A DNA stretch of 64,000 bases from Sapria himalayana (GCA_029783825.1 JAREIK010001468.1:4882261-4946260); one strand, 5' to 3'. Positions 49,301 to 56,708 are shown, counted from the first letter of the stretch. Translations and numbers: made by a program. The notes: a model not told the origin generated them from the sequence alone.

Positions 49301-52300
49301 TATTAGCATTTGTGTTTATAATTTAGAAGCAAGAAGTGAGTGTACAAATAAAATAATTATAAATATCTGAAAGAAAGTTTCTATTCTTATTTTAGAAAGA
49401 TATTTTTATATTCTTCTTTTGTAATTATAAGTAATGCTGTATTAACTCTGTGAAGATTTTTGGATGGCCCTTATAGTTAACTTTCCTTTCTTAATATTGT
49501 GTAAAATTTTTGTACTTTTCTTTTGATATAATATTTAAATGTTGTATCTGATGTGACCTGTCCTCTTGTATTAGGTAAGCTAAACTAACATTCTTTTTCA
49601 TTTATATTTTCTGTAATAATTTCTTTTCATGATATGTCATAAAAATGTGATTCCTTAAAATTTTTTGTAAATAAATTTTTTGTTTTTTTATATAAATTCA
49701 TTGAAACCCTAGTTTGGATTTCTGACCAAAATGCCACCGTGCGCCACATGTGGCATGTGCCACTGCATGGCACCACCACATCCAATTAGGGTTCCTACTC
49801 AAGAATGGCGTCGCGCACCACCATTGTATGCCACCATACTCCACCATCATACACATCTATGCTACCTCCACCATGAGCTCTTATGTTTCTACTACTATAC
49901 TTGCTTGCATTTCAATACAATAAACACTATGCACAATCACTCTATATACGCACAATTTTGTCCACAAACTTAGAGTTAAAATTTTTCTAGGCTGTCTTTG
50001 TTATAATATAAAGAAATAATATTAAAAATGAATATAGATAATATTTTTTAAAAATTTTTATATCAAATGCTCATTTATAATGAGCAAAAATGATTGGGTT
50101 AACTTATATTTTGGTTGCTCTCATCAAAAGTACAAAAAACTAAAAAAAAATAATAAGGAAGTTGAAATATTTTTTTTTTCTTTCTTTTTACTCTTTTTTT
50201 CCCCTTTCTCGATGTCCACCTTGGCTAAATCCTAGTCGACAATAATAATGAATACATATTCAGTTGCGTCATATTAATTATTATCATTTTTTTAAAAAAA
50301 GTTGCACAAAAAATATGTAATATCACTACATTACTATAATGACACAAACTAATTTGCCTAAATGAAAGAATATGTGCACACTTAACTTCCCAAAGTTCTA
50401 AATATGCGAATACACTACATATCACACACCTTCACCCATTGAATAAAACAAGCAGACCCACACAATATATCCCACAAAGAAATATACTATACTAGAGTAG
50501 TATTGGTGCCGTCATATGACTTGTCATGGAAGCTATCGTACAAGCCATAGAAGTTTTTCTGGACCATTGAAAAATGGTTGGCTACAATTACTAACTCATG
50601 TAGACAAATAAAAAAAATGTTATCAAAATCATCCATTGTTTAGAAAGTGGCCCTATGTTTGTCAATTTCAAGCATTGGTCAAAACTAGAGGTGTCAACCA
50701 GGCCAGGTCGGCCTGGTCAGCATGAGGTATGGCATGATTCGGCTGTGCCTGGGTCGGCACAACACGAGAATTTTTCATGCCCGGGCCCATGCCGTGCCCG
50801 GCAAAGGCACCTATCATGTCGTGCCTTGCCGAGGCCAACTGGGCCTCATACCGTGCCTGACCTGGCACGGTTCGGTGGCCCGTGGCATGACACGCCGGCA
50901 CGGGACATATTTCCTAGGCCTGCACCCCACGACCCACGTCCCCAGTCTCCACCCCAGTCCCCACCCCATCACCACGCCAGGGTGCGGATGGGGAAAATGC
51001 GTGGGCACGGGTCCAATCCGACCCGACCCACGGTCCCCCCGACCCGAATCTCTTCCTAATGGTTAAAAAAAATTTGAATATCAGTCGTTGGATTTCACCT
51101 CCAATGGCTAGGGGGCAGAATCCGACGGCCCTCATGATTCTGCCCCCTAAAATTCAATAAAAAATAAAAAAAAAACATAAAAAATACTTTTTTTTTAAAA
51201 AAATTTCTTTTAATCTATAAAATCCTCCCTATCTCTCTATAATATTTATATTTTTCATAAATTTTTATTCTCAAATCTCACACTCTCAAAACTCTTGCTC
51301 TTCTCTCTTTCTCGTGACTCGGGATTTCATCATTCGGCTCGGCTTTTTGGGACTCTCAACTCGGGTTTGGAATTTTGAACTAGACTGTGGTATACCATGC
51401 ACGTGATCAACCTCATTGCTTTACCGGTTACTGATCTACTGTTCCATCTCTTTATTATCTCGTTGCATGTAGGGACCCTAGAGTCAAGGTGGAAGAGGTA
51501 GATAACACCCTGACTTACATTTCCTCGTGCATGAACCTGGAAGATCCACCTGAAGGGTTCATTCACGAGAAATTAACTGATCTGATCACATACTACGATA
51601 TTAAGTATGATGGTAGTAGTAGTGAGACTGTGATTACTGACATAGATACCTTCTTCGGAGATGACGATTTTTCCATTCAGTTAGTGAGGGAGAAACGACT
51701 GGGTGGACCATCACATAGGAATAAGCTTTTTCAGTACTTAGATACTGATTACTGCTCAATTCTATCACATTCTGATACTAAAAATCTTAATATATTACAG
51801 TAATGGAAATCATATGAGTCTACTTTTCTCGTGCTATCTATGATGACACATGATCTACTGACTCATTCGGTGTCGAGTGTAGTATCGGAGTATATTTTTT
51901 TTGTTGCAGTAAATATGATTTCGGATAGGAGATTGAGATTACATTCAGATATTATTGAGACCTTGGTCTGTTTGAAGGATTGAGAGGATTCGAGGTTTAT
52001 CATCCAGGATCATGCTGGAGTTGGGACAGGGCTGCATTCGCTGCGAAAGTGGAGGAGTTGATTGCTGATGATGATGATCCATATGATAGTGATCTTGATG
52101 TTGCGGTTGATGATGCTCATGATATGATGATTGACGATTGACGTGGTTGCCGGTTTCTCATGTCCATTGCCAGACATCAGTTGCTACGCCACGTCAGTAT
52201 GTCACATTATATTTCATTTGTCATTGCCACTTGATTTTGATTTTTGATGTCTTACGGTCACGGACACAGTTGATAATTTTTGTGATTTATTCTTGATTTT

Positions 52301-55300
52301 GCTTTTTTATTTAGATGTTTTATTTTTTATTGATAGTACTCTTTTTTTAACGTTACGTTATACCTTGTATTTATTTTGGTTAGGTATCTATTGGCCAATT
52401 GGATATTTGGTTTGCTTTTGTTTTTGTGATTTTGTAATTTTTTTTAACGAATTTTTTTGTTTAATTTATTTTTGTGTTTAAAATTTTTATTTAAAAATTA
52501 AAACTATATAATTTAATTTTAATAAATTATAATCTAAATTTATTAAAAATTTTTTAAAAAAAATTAAACTTTATTAATATTTTTAAGTTATAAATTTTTA
52601 GTAAATTTCAAGTTATCAATTTAAATTTTAAACTTTATAATTTATTAAAATTTTAATAAGAAAATTTAAACTTTGTAATTTATTAAATTTTTAATAATTT
52701 TTAAGTTACAAATTTAATATTTAAATCATCATCTATATATAATATAATATATAATTTATATAAAGTTTAACACAATACTCTAGAATTTAAAAAAAAATTA
52801 TTTTTTATTTAACCAGGCCCATACGGGCCTAGCCCGGCACGAAAGCACGGGCTTGCTCAAAAAAAATGGGCAGGGCTGGCCCGGCACGTTCCGTTTGACA
52901 CATCTAGTCAAAACCATCATTTTCACTTGCGGAAGGTGTGCCACCACTCAAAAAGTTGTCTATGACCCTCATCGTGTCTCAATGTGTGCTTTGATACCAT
53001 CTAAGCTTGTTGCCATTGGAACCCATTAGGGTTTCTGCGTGAGTCAAGAAGATTGGAAGAAGAGAGATGAGATGAAAAAAATGAAAATATTTTTCATTAA
53101 ATTTCAAAAAAAATCTAAATTTCATTCTCCTATATATATGGTTTGAGGTATATCACATCTTGGGAGATGAAAAAAAAAAAATTACACTAAAATAAATATC
53201 AACAATTCAAAATATTAAGATTTTGTTAGAATTCATATTAATAAGAAAATCATGGTGTGTATATCAATAAAGCAAGGAGTTAGAGAAAGATGCCTTATAT
53301 AGTTTGGATATATAAAAAGAAATTTTTACAGAAATATAATTAAAGATATATTTCATTTTCGTATAACAATTTAGTGAAAGTTTTTTAAAAAATGTAAATC
53401 ATGAAAACTTCTATGAAACCAATTAAAGAAAAATATATGAATTAAATTTGTGTGTTCTTACATAAATGCTATTATTCCCGATCTGATAAGAATTCAAAAG
53501 TTAAAGGTAATTTTGTGAGAATAGTATTAGAATAACAATTCACCTTGTCAAGTCTTGTTTTTCTGAGTTAACTCTTGTTTTTCACTCCTATACTTTGCAG
53601 TTTATTGCATTTCTTGTTTTCCTTAGTAATTTCAGTAGAAACCATGCTGTTCTAGAATCAGATTTATTCTAATTTCCATGTCAAGTCTTTAAAATGACGT
53701 GTTTTCCTTCTTCCATTAAGGTTCAAGGAATGGACCGCTTGTATGTTAAGCTTGTAGCAGAGCAGCTGGGTTTAGATGGTTCATATGTTCCCCGTACTTA
53801 CATAGAACAGATCCAGTTGGAAAAGCTCGTGAATGATGTTATGGTATGGCTCGTTGATTCTCCCAAATGATCATATTTTGCCTTCAATGTTGATAGTTCT
53901 TATCCAGTGAACCTGCAGACTTTGCCAGATGATCTGAGGACGAAGCTAAGCATCGATGATGATTTTGGCTCCAGCCCTAAAGAAGCTCTTTCCAGAGCAT
54001 CTGCCGATCGCAGAAACAAGTATCTGAGCCGGTACTCTATTTGTAGTTTTGTTGATGCTTTAAATGGGAGGTACCCTTTTCTGATCTGGCCTCCTTAACC
54101 ATAGCAAAACATTGAAAACGATTCCACCCATCAGAAATAAGCATTTGAGACATAGTTATTTAAGGCGCAAGGCGCACTGAGGCACAAAAGCCTTTTGGGG
54201 CCTTAAGGCGTAAGGCGCACTTGAGCCGCGAGCTTTTTTATTTGAGGCGCACCCGGACTAATACACATAAAAATTATATATTTTACTAAATATAGTCTTT
54301 AATTTTCTTCTAATAATAAACTAAAGAACATCAAAGATAAAAATCAAATATTAATAGTGCTCCCATCATCTAAACATTCAAAGTTTCAAAACAAAATAAC
54401 AAACATTCAAAGTTCTAAAACAAAATAAATACTCATGTATCTACATCTAAATCTAAATCAAGAAAGTCTTCATCAATATCATCCCCATCATCAATCTTCC
54501 ACTCTCCCTCTTCTTCATTTTCCTCTCCCGATGAATAGATCATCTCTTCATCTTTCATCAATCAAAGTAAAAGTAGAAGTATGTTTAGAGCTAGATGGTC
54601 TTTACTTTGGTTTTGATGTTGGTGTTTGTGTTTTGCTTGGTTTAGCACGGACACGGACATGGACACGGACACGGGGATATTACACGGCAGGATACGGGGA
54701 CACGACAAATTCTAAAAAACTAGGATACGGATACGGCTAGGATACGTAACGATAAAAAAATAAAATTAAAAATAAAAATTATTTTCTTTATAAATATTAG
54801 GTATTTTATAAAATAAAATAAATTAAATTAAAATATTTTAGTTTATAAAATAAATAAATATATTTTTATCTTATAAAATAAAAATAATGTATTTTATTTT
54901 ATTTTATAAGATAATATTTATAATTATTTTATTTTATAAAATAATATATTAAAATTATATTATATTATATAAAAATATATTTTTTTATTTTATAAAATAA
55001 AAATATTTTATTCTATTTTATTAAAATATTTTATTTTATTAAAATATTTTATTTTATTTTACCTCCCGCCTGCCTTCCCCCTCAATTCCCGTCCGCCTGT
55101 CTCATTCCTCAATTCCCACTCGCCTGCCTTTCCCTCAATTCCCGCCCGTCCCTTGCCTTTTCCCCCTCAATTCCCGCCCGCCTGCCTTCTCCCCCTCAAT
55201 TCCCGCCTGTCTGCCTTCTCTCCCTCAATTCCCGCTCGCCTGCCTCCCCCTCAATTCCCGCCCATCCCCTACCTCCCCCCCCCCTCAATTCCCGCCCATC

Positions 55301-56253
55301 CCCTACCTCCCCCCCTCAATTCCCGCCCATCCCCTACCTCCCCCCCTCAATTCCCGCCCATCCCCTACCTCCCCCCCCTCAATTCGCACCTGCCCCTTGC
55401 CTCCCCCCTCAATTCGCGCCCGCTCCTTGCCTTCCCCCTCAATTCGCGCCCGCCCCTTGCCTCCCCCCTCAATTCGCGCCCGCCCCCTGCCTCTCCCCTC
55501 AAATCGTGCATGCCCTCTGGCCTCTGCCGCCCACTGCACGTCCGATACGCCACCGTCCAATATGCCACGTGGTGTATCGGATACGGATTTATCAATGATA
55601 CGCTACGTGGTGTATCGGACACGTAACCGTGCCGTGTCCGTGCTTCCTTGCCCGCTGCGCCTCACCTGCCTGCGCCTCGCCTGAAGCGAGGCGTTTTTTT
55701 CGGGAGTGGTGGCGCCTGAGCTTTAGGCGCGCCTGAGGCGCGCCTGAGGCGCGCCTTTCATAACTATGATTTGGGAAAAAAAATACTGATATTTTAAAAA
55801 TCAATCTCTCTTATCATGAAGATTCAGAAATCATAATGATTTATCAAGGAACCTGGAAACCCTAGATGGATGAAAAAAAAATGACTATATAGAAAGGTTT
55901 AATCTGTGATTTCTCCAGTAGTTAGGGTTTTCCTCGATGGTGAGCACGGTGTTGTGGTGGATAGCTAAGCAATATTTTTCTAGGTTGCAATTGAAACACT
56001 TGCTCTGTCTGTGTTCATCTTTTCTTTTTCTAGCTCGACCCAAGCCCAGCCCTCCAATAATTTGGTTAAGGCTCGTAGGCTGGGTCTCCTTGCCTGTTGT
56101 CAGTCCTTTGTTTCTATGGAAAAAAAAACAGTTTATGTGATTAGTTGTGGTGCATGTAGCTCATTTTCAAGTCACCGCGACAAGAATCTGTCTGTTGATG
56201 ATGAAAGGTTTCATGCATCAAATCCAGACTCTCCATCTGCACACGCAAACCAG
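20522..56253 (+). CDS. TTM1/2: TTM1/TTM2-type triphosphate tunnel metalloenzyme, nine coding exons, C-terminus outside the window
   Basis: Spliced in frame, the nine exons encode 487 residues with no stop. Residues 1-45 are a basic N-terminus. Residues 60-220 form a P-loop kinase domain like uridine kinase: Walker A GPSGAGKT at 72-79, ISMDNYND at 95-102, then IVIIEGIYAL and HFDLVKRVLRDIQ. Residues 285-380 carry the CYTH-type segment (TYDIYLLPPGEDPEACQSY, LLGGLMALGYTIA, IDWLEQLNRQYIQVQG). Then come IEQIQLEKL and a Ser-rich linker ending HANQ. Arabidopsis TTM1 and TTM2 share this order, hydrolyse pyrophosphate, sit at the outer mitochondrial membrane through a C-terminal anchor, and act in senescence (TTM1) and defence (TTM2). 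About 150-180 further residues (coiled coil and anchor) are expected to the right. Which paralogue this is cannot be decided here. Every intron is GT-AG, and the large ones are large because of transposons. Confidence 0.93.
22970..24650 (-). pseudogene. Ty1/copia relic A (RNase H, reverse transcriptase end, 3' LTR remnant)
   Basis: On the - strand, near 23155-23190, EQLVDIFTKIL matches the DQLADIFTKPL motif at the end of copia pol. Further right on the same strand come degenerate RNase H and reverse-transcriptase segments; near 24080-24110 the frame gives IIYVNDILII where copia has YVDDI. The left end carries the LTR-like motif gattgggacgaccca. Many stops and frame shifts are present. Sequence and order match relic B at 46200-48300. 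Confidence 0.7.
24905..25800 (+). pseudogene. Ty3/gypsy relic (end of RNase H and integrase)
   Basis: On the + strand, FVLKHKFGELNKVADALRG matches the end of gypsy RNase H (KHKSGxxNxVADALSR). After it come GEIIICEAHGGGFLGHFGLDKT, then CWPKLVRNVEKIMNECVYC (zinc finger and GHFG motif), SMNFIMGL, KDSFMVVVDIFLKM, and CHKTLDTTHIADFYL, followed by a degenerate HYSQTDG. These are integrase landmarks in the right order. The frame is broken by indels, stops and an inserted T-rich 18-bp repeat (25116-25170). Integrase D of MNFI is Asn where Asp is usual. No LTR was found for it. Confidence 0.85.
25116..25170. repeat. 18-bp tandem repeat (three copies)
   Basis: The unit TGATTTTTTTTTTCATAA occurs about three times in a row within the gypsy relic, between the RNase H end and the integrase. 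Confidence 0.85.
25849..25879. repeat. 31-nt near-perfect palindrome
   Basis: aggcattttcagaaa and tttctgaaaatacct flank one central base and pair at 14 of 15 positions. It lies at the right edge of the gypsy relic, directly before sequence with AGGC-rich motifs (aaggcat, gaggcac, gaggcgta). Confidence 0.7.
25900..28600 (+). mobile_element. AT-rich hAT-like element sequence related to the element at 35993
   Basis: The right part (about 28290-28575) matches 36790-36970 closely, including ATGCCTCGAGGCTTA next to its end and the same AT-rich lead-in. The left part has gaggcgta motifs of the same family. Two segments about 990 bp apart (27160-27260 and 28148-28240) are diverged copies of each other, both readable as GK-x-x-ENEFN-x-I-x-IDE. 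Exact ends and a target duplication were not found, so more than one nested element may be present. Confidence 0.5.
28748..28980. repeat. 24-bp minisatellite, about nine to ten copies
   Basis: The unit gggtctgccccttctttctt plus tcta recurs. The last six or seven copies are nearly identical and the first three degenerate. Because 24 is a multiple of three, a + strand frame reads VCPFFLSR again and again; this is not a gene. The array is 550 bp upstream of coding exon 2, inside intron 1, and is pyrimidine-rich on the + strand. Confidence 0.95.
29529..29643 (+). CDS. TTM1/2: TTM coding exon 2 (residues 113-150)
   Basis: Acceptor GAAACAG, donor GTATTT, 115 nt, entering in phase 1 and leaving in phase 2. 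It encodes LTDYDTLLDNIHGLRAGKS and VPIYDVKTSSRIGF, the part of the kinase domain just after the P-loop. The first codon joins G of exon 1 to AT here, giving Asp-Asp-Pro as in the family. Confidence 0.95.
29857..30445. mobile_element. hAT-like non-autonomous element, GTTGCACGGA family, copy 1 (589 bp)
   Basis: The ends are CTATGTTGCACGGA and, inverted, CTGTGTTGCACGGA. GTTGGTAT is found exactly on both sides (29849-29856 and 30446-30453), the 8-bp duplication usual for hAT. Inside are many GGACACGG and GATACGG repeats at the ends, an AT-rich middle with repeats of TATTTTAAAATAATT, and a C-rich tract (CCCTCCCGAA) at 30125-30345. No transposase is visible. Confidence 0.85.
30723..31079. mobile_element. 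hAT-like element, TAGAGGTGTCAA family, decayed copy (357 bp)
   Basis: The ends read TCTAGGTGTCAA and, inverted, TAGAGGTGTCAG, against the family end TAGAGGTGTCAA. The flanks GGGAAGGG (30715-30722) and GGGAGGGG (31080-31087) agree at seven of eight positions. The inside is GC-rich (GGCTTGGGCTGGGCCGGGC) as in the other copies, but more decayed. Confidence 0.65.
31169..31364 (+). CDS. TTM1/2: TTM coding exon 3 (residues 151-216)
   Basis: Acceptor TTCTAGCAG, donor GTGCTT, 196 nt, phase 2 to phase 0. It encodes SSRIVIIEGIYALNEKL, DLRVSITGGVHFDLVKRVL and the EEIIHQISET end. These are the most conserved parts of the uridine-kinase-like domain in this family. Confidence 0.95.
31537..31650 (+). CDS. 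TTM1/2: TTM coding exon 4 (residues 217-254)
   Basis: Acceptor TTTCACAG, donor GTATAT, 114 nt, phase 0 on both sides. It encodes VYPMYKAYIEPDLQTAHIKI and NKFNPFTGFQNPTYVLK, the link from the kinase to the CYTH domain. Introns 3 and 4 are only 172 and 92 bp, the only compact part of the gene besides intron 7. Confidence 0.95.
31743..31916 (+). CDS. TTM1/2: TTM coding exon 5 (residues 255-312)
   Basis: Acceptor TTATCACAG, donor GTTTGA, 174 nt, phase 0. It encodes SITVEQIKAVVSDEY, then TYDIYLLPPGEDPEACQSYL and RMRNKDGKYDLMFE. TYDIYLLPPG stands where canonical CYTH proteins have their ExExK start motif; no ExExK is seen, which fits the plant two-domain TTMs as I know them. Confidence 0.95.
35290..35984 (+). 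pseudogene. Ty1/copia relic C, left part (GAG-pre-integrase and integrase)
   Basis: On the + strand the frames give CEVYHLEKYIKDSYSSLHES, then LFHLIYSNFWGSCRKITYDS, YFFIFIDN and FTW, then ILRNNNG. These follow copia integrase order (CEVCQLxKH, FxLIHSDVWGP, FVTFIDDxSRFTW, LRSDNG). There are several stops and frame shifts. It breaks off at 35984, at the target site of the hAT-like element, and continues at 37043. Confidence 0.8.
35993..37042. mobile_element. hAT-like element, CARWGKTTTAAAAG family (1050 bp), inserted into copia relic C
   Basis: The ends are CAGTGGTTTAAAAGATG and, inverted, CAAAGTTTTAAAAGGCA. The flanks ATTATAAT (35985-35992) and ATTATTAT (37043-37050) agree at seven of eight. 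Terminal regions are rich in GCCTCG and GAGGC, and the middle is AT-rich with TATATAGTTATA repeats (36510-36770). No transposase is seen. The copia frame resumes on the far side, which supports both calls. Confidence 0.75.
37043..37510 (+). pseudogene. Ty1/copia relic C, right part (integrase C-terminal region)
   Basis: Continues relic C: VARKYIHLIEMT (copia VAERKNRHLLEMT), FCEEAVLIVNFLIN (FWGEAVLTAxYLIN), KNFGFNYLFQYLSP (RVFGCxxFVHxxSP), then ARTIKCTFIEYS and a degenerate ETSRVNTSVNIMFFED (ETRRxxVSxDVTFFED). Stops and shifts are present. Reverse transcriptase was not recognised further right. Confidence 0.8.
38753..38817. repeat. 23-bp tandem repeat, three copies
   Basis: The unit cctgatgattcatatcttga plus ata occurs three times in a row with no mismatch in the first two copies and a truncated third. 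It is non-coding and lies within intron 5. Confidence 0.9.
39779..39973 (+). CDS. TTM1/2: TTM coding exon 6 (residues 313-377)
   Basis: Acceptor TTTTTTCAG, donor GTACTG, 195 nt, phase 0 to 0. It encodes EWVTDSQFLISPRITF, SVRLLGGLMALGYTIAAILK and KIDWLEQLNRQYIQ, the core of the CYTH/tunnel domain. It lies between introns of 7.9 and 13.7 kb and is free of stops. Confidence 0.95.
40170..40400. repeat. LTR-like fragment with a 44-nt AC microsatellite
   Basis: A GA-rich block (gggaaaaaggagagagagagg) followed by TTTCTAAAATTTGCAAATCACAAT and then about 22 AC repeats (40296-40339). The same block order, without the AC run, is seen at 45890-46030 and in weaker form at 53030-53150. The similarity suggests fragments of one LTR family. 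Confidence 0.55.
43945..43998. repeat. 54-nt hairpin-forming inverted repeat
   Basis: AGCTCATTAAGGTGCTTGGATA and the inverted TATCCAAGCACCTGAATGAGCT (22 bases each, split here by a 10-base loop) pair with one mismatch. It is isolated, with no larger element visible around it. It could be a foldback transposon remnant; no miRNA-like context can be shown. Confidence 0.75.
45850..46600 (-). repeat. LTR-like and copia 3'-end fragment, first of two adjacent copies
   Basis: The block with the GA-rich stretch and TTTTAAAATTTAGAAATTACAAT is followed by aacatgttgggcgtttctat, then by a copia-like segment with cacttctatgtgttttgt at 46482-46500. The same order recurs at 46640-47000 (cacatgttggatactcccat, cacttctatgtgttttattt at 46890), so the 3' part of a copia element is present twice in a row, diverged. 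Confidence 0.55.
46640..48300 (-). pseudogene. Ty1/copia relic B (RNase H and reverse transcriptase segments)
   Basis: On the - strand, 47210-47485 gives KRIISKINYLTITR, then KIYVVSIVNYFIDTSRHIYL and ILRYVEKFSGL, matching the copia segment with GKLIYLxxTRPDI, VSVVSQFMxxP and LRYLKxxPGKGL. Near 47640-47710 it reads LIVHVNNILIKRDND, where copia has LIVYVDDI. Many stops and shifts are present. Relic A at 22970-24650 matches it in order over about 1.5 kb. Confidence 0.75.
49725..50190. repeat. LTR-like fragment
   Basis: Contains ACCCTAGTTTGGATT, a CAC/CCA-rich stretch (49729-49800), then TGATTGGGTTAACTTATATTTTGG with CTCTCATCAAAAGTACAAAA, the motif shared with fragments near 20265, 46645 and 61985. 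The open frame at 49731 is rich in His, Cys and Pro and comes from the CCA-rich stretch; I do not consider it a gene. Confidence 0.4.
50686..52906 (+). mobile_element. hAT element, TAGAGGTGTCAA family, 2.2-kb copy with transposase relic
   Basis: The ends are TAGAGGTGTCAA and, inverted, TAGATGTGTCAA, flanked by an exact 8-bp duplication GTCAAAAC (50678-50685 and 52907-52914). The terminal 300 bp are GC-rich (GCCTGGTC, CCCGGGCC), then there is an AT-rich inside with a transposase C-terminus on the + strand. Other family members here are short internal-deletion forms, so this copy shows what the parent encoded. The right 600 bp is almost pure A/T. Confidence 0.92.
51480..52141 (+). pseudogene. 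hAT transposase C-terminal domain relic
   Basis: A + strand frame from 51489 reads ITYYDIKYDG, then NLNILQ, a TAA at 51801, then WKSYESTFLVLSMMTHDLLT, HSVSSVVSEYIFF, ISDRRLRLHSDIIETLVCLK and a TGA at 51981. This is the Dimer_Tnp_hAT domain (DILQWWK, YPxLSxxARDLL, STVASExAF, DxRRSxLxPxxVEALxCLKDW). Both stops fall at Trp positions of the family. An acidic tail (DDDDPYDSDLDV) follows to 52141 after a shift. The N-terminal zinc finger and catalytic core are missing. Confidence 0.85.
52975..53200 (-). repeat. LTR-like fragment with tRNA-Met primer-site motif
   Basis: TGCTTTGATACCAT (52988-53001) is close to the inverted initiator-Met primer site. To its right come ACCCATTAGGGTTT and a GA-rich block (gaagattggaagaagagaga) as in the other LTR-like fragments. 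The matching second LTR was not found. Confidence 0.5.
53721..53843 (+). CDS. TTM1/2: TTM coding exon 7 (residues 378-418)
   Basis: Acceptor TTCCATTAAG, donor GTATGG, 123 nt, phase 0 to 0. It encodes VQGMDRLYVKLVAEQLGLDG and SYVPRTYIEQIQLEKLVNDV. The IEQIQLEKL stretch is a strong family signature. The next intron is only 75 bp. Confidence 0.95.
53919..54031 (+). CDS. TTM1/2: TTM coding exon 8 (residues 419-455)
   Basis: Acceptor AACCTGCAG, donor GTACTC, 113 nt, phase 0 to 2. It encodes TLPDDLRTKLSIDDDF, SSPKEALSRASADRRNKYLS and two bases of the next Arg codon. A nearer AG (TATCCAG at 53906) would put a TGA directly in frame, so 53919 is chosen. Confidence 0.92.
54640..55650. mobile_element. 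Nested GTTGCACGGA-type element, diverged copy
   Basis: The left side reads AGCACGGACACGGACATGG and goes on with GGGGACACGACAAATTCTAA and GATACGGCTAGGATACGT, almost as in the copy at 29857. The right side ends CCGTGCCGTGTCCGTGCT. The ends differ from the GTTGCACGGA copies (AGCACGG in place of TTGCACGG), and no clear 8-bp duplication was found, so the limits are approximate. Confidence 0.65.
55065..55500. repeat. C-rich minisatellite, unit about 30 bp
   Basis: CTCAATTCCCGCCC followed by a CCTGCC/CCCCTACC and CCCCC stretch recurs about 13 times with length changes of a few bases. The copies to the right have CTCAATTCGCGCCC. The open frames through it (Pro, Ser, Leu, Arg-rich) result from the repeat. 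It lies inside the nested element, at the same relative place where the copy at 29857 has its own C-rich tract. Confidence 0.9.
56160..56253 (+). CDS. TTM1/2: TTM coding exon 9 (residues 456-487)
   Basis: Acceptor GTGCATGTAG, donor GTGGTG, 94 nt, phase 2 to 0. It encodes SFSSHRDKNLSVDDERF and DSPSAHANQ, the Ser-rich linker of the family, and needs the Arg split over the junction (CG plus C). An alternative acceptor at 56170-56171 (TTTTCAAG) also keeps the frame and would drop four residues. The next exon, expected to start with a Gly and a QLSEQIS-like coiled coil, was not found before 64000. Confidence 0.85.
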
Positions 56254-56367
56254 GTGGTGTATGTTGTTCAATAGTACTTTATTAATTGCCAGCTATACTA
56301 TTTATTCATCTGGATGTTGAAAGTGAAACTCAAAACTTGCTTTCGTAAAACTAAGAATCATAATTTA

Positions 56368-56563
56368 GTTTTTTTTAGCCCAGTGTTTCCTCGACCCAGA
56401 TTGGCACCTCGAATAGTCACCGGGTTCCCTCGGGCAGGACTTAGCGCAGGGCTGTCCCTGTTCCTGGGATCAGATGTGTGGCCCGTGGCGGTCGAACCCG
56501 TGCTCCCAAGGAAGTTTGAATTAAGCATACCCACTAGTTAGGCTACACGTGTCGTGTCGTGGG
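56368..56563 (-). mobile_element. tRNA-derived SINE
   Basis: On the - strand TAGCCTAACTAGTGGGTA (56530-56545 region) fits a pol III A box, and about 47 nt later GGGTTCGACC (56489-56498) fits a B box. After about 110 nt more, the sequence ends CTGGGCT and an A run (AAAAAAAAC). This layout, tRNA-like head, unrelated body and A tail, is that of a plant SINE. No clear target duplication was found. A tRNA gene is excluded because the tRNA fold does not close after the B box. Confidence 0.65.
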
Positions 56564-56708
56564 TAGTTAAGTGTCACAGACTCAAAAATTTCAATAAATC
56601 ATATCTTTGTTTTTTTATTGTTTTTTTGATAATCATGCATGTCTAGGCCAATTGGTGTGCACTTTGACTAATTCCATGGGGAGATGGACCTTTCCCTCTG
56701 GTTCTACC

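Larger units (their letters stand above)
39974..53720 (+). other. Intron 6 (13.7 kb), the largest complete intron
   Basis: Donor GTACTG, acceptor CTTCCATTAAG. It holds LTR-like fragments, copia relic B and a 2.2-kb hAT element. From 40400 to 45840 the sequence is AT-rich; it includes two direct copies of tctaattactagtcttacaa about 197 bp apart (41214 and 41411), repeated GATATATC motifs at 44955-45150, and GC-richer patches (42330-42530, 43590-43810) that resemble decayed repeats. From 48700 to 50685 nothing coding is recognised. Confidence 0.8.
54151..55768. mobile_element. hAT-like element, AAGGCGC-ended family (1618 bp), with a nested element
   Basis: The ends are CATAGTTATTTAAGGCGC and, inverted, CATAGTTATGAAAGGCGC. 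The flanks ATTTGAGA (54143-54150) and ATTTGGGA (55769-55776) agree at seven of eight. Both ends carry repeated GGCGC/GCGCC blocks. The inside (about 54640-55650) is a second element of the GTTGCACGGA type, and a C-rich minisatellite. It fills most of intron 8 (54032-56159). Confidence 0.8.

Noticed and set aside
49731..49973. Cys/His-rich 80-codon open frame that could look like a zinc-binding protein
   Set aside because: The Cys and His come from a CCA/TGC-rich stretch within an LTR-like fragment; there is no regular spacing and no splice or start support.
50655..51135. Several overlapping Arg/Pro/Gly-rich open frames on both strands
   Set aside because: They follow from the GC-rich end of the hAT element; the same composition gives similar frames at 56717-57097 and 59034-59349.
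55153..55626. Pro-rich 157-codon open frame
   Set aside because: It runs through the C-rich minisatellite inside a nested transposon, and open frames exist on both strands and in several frames there.
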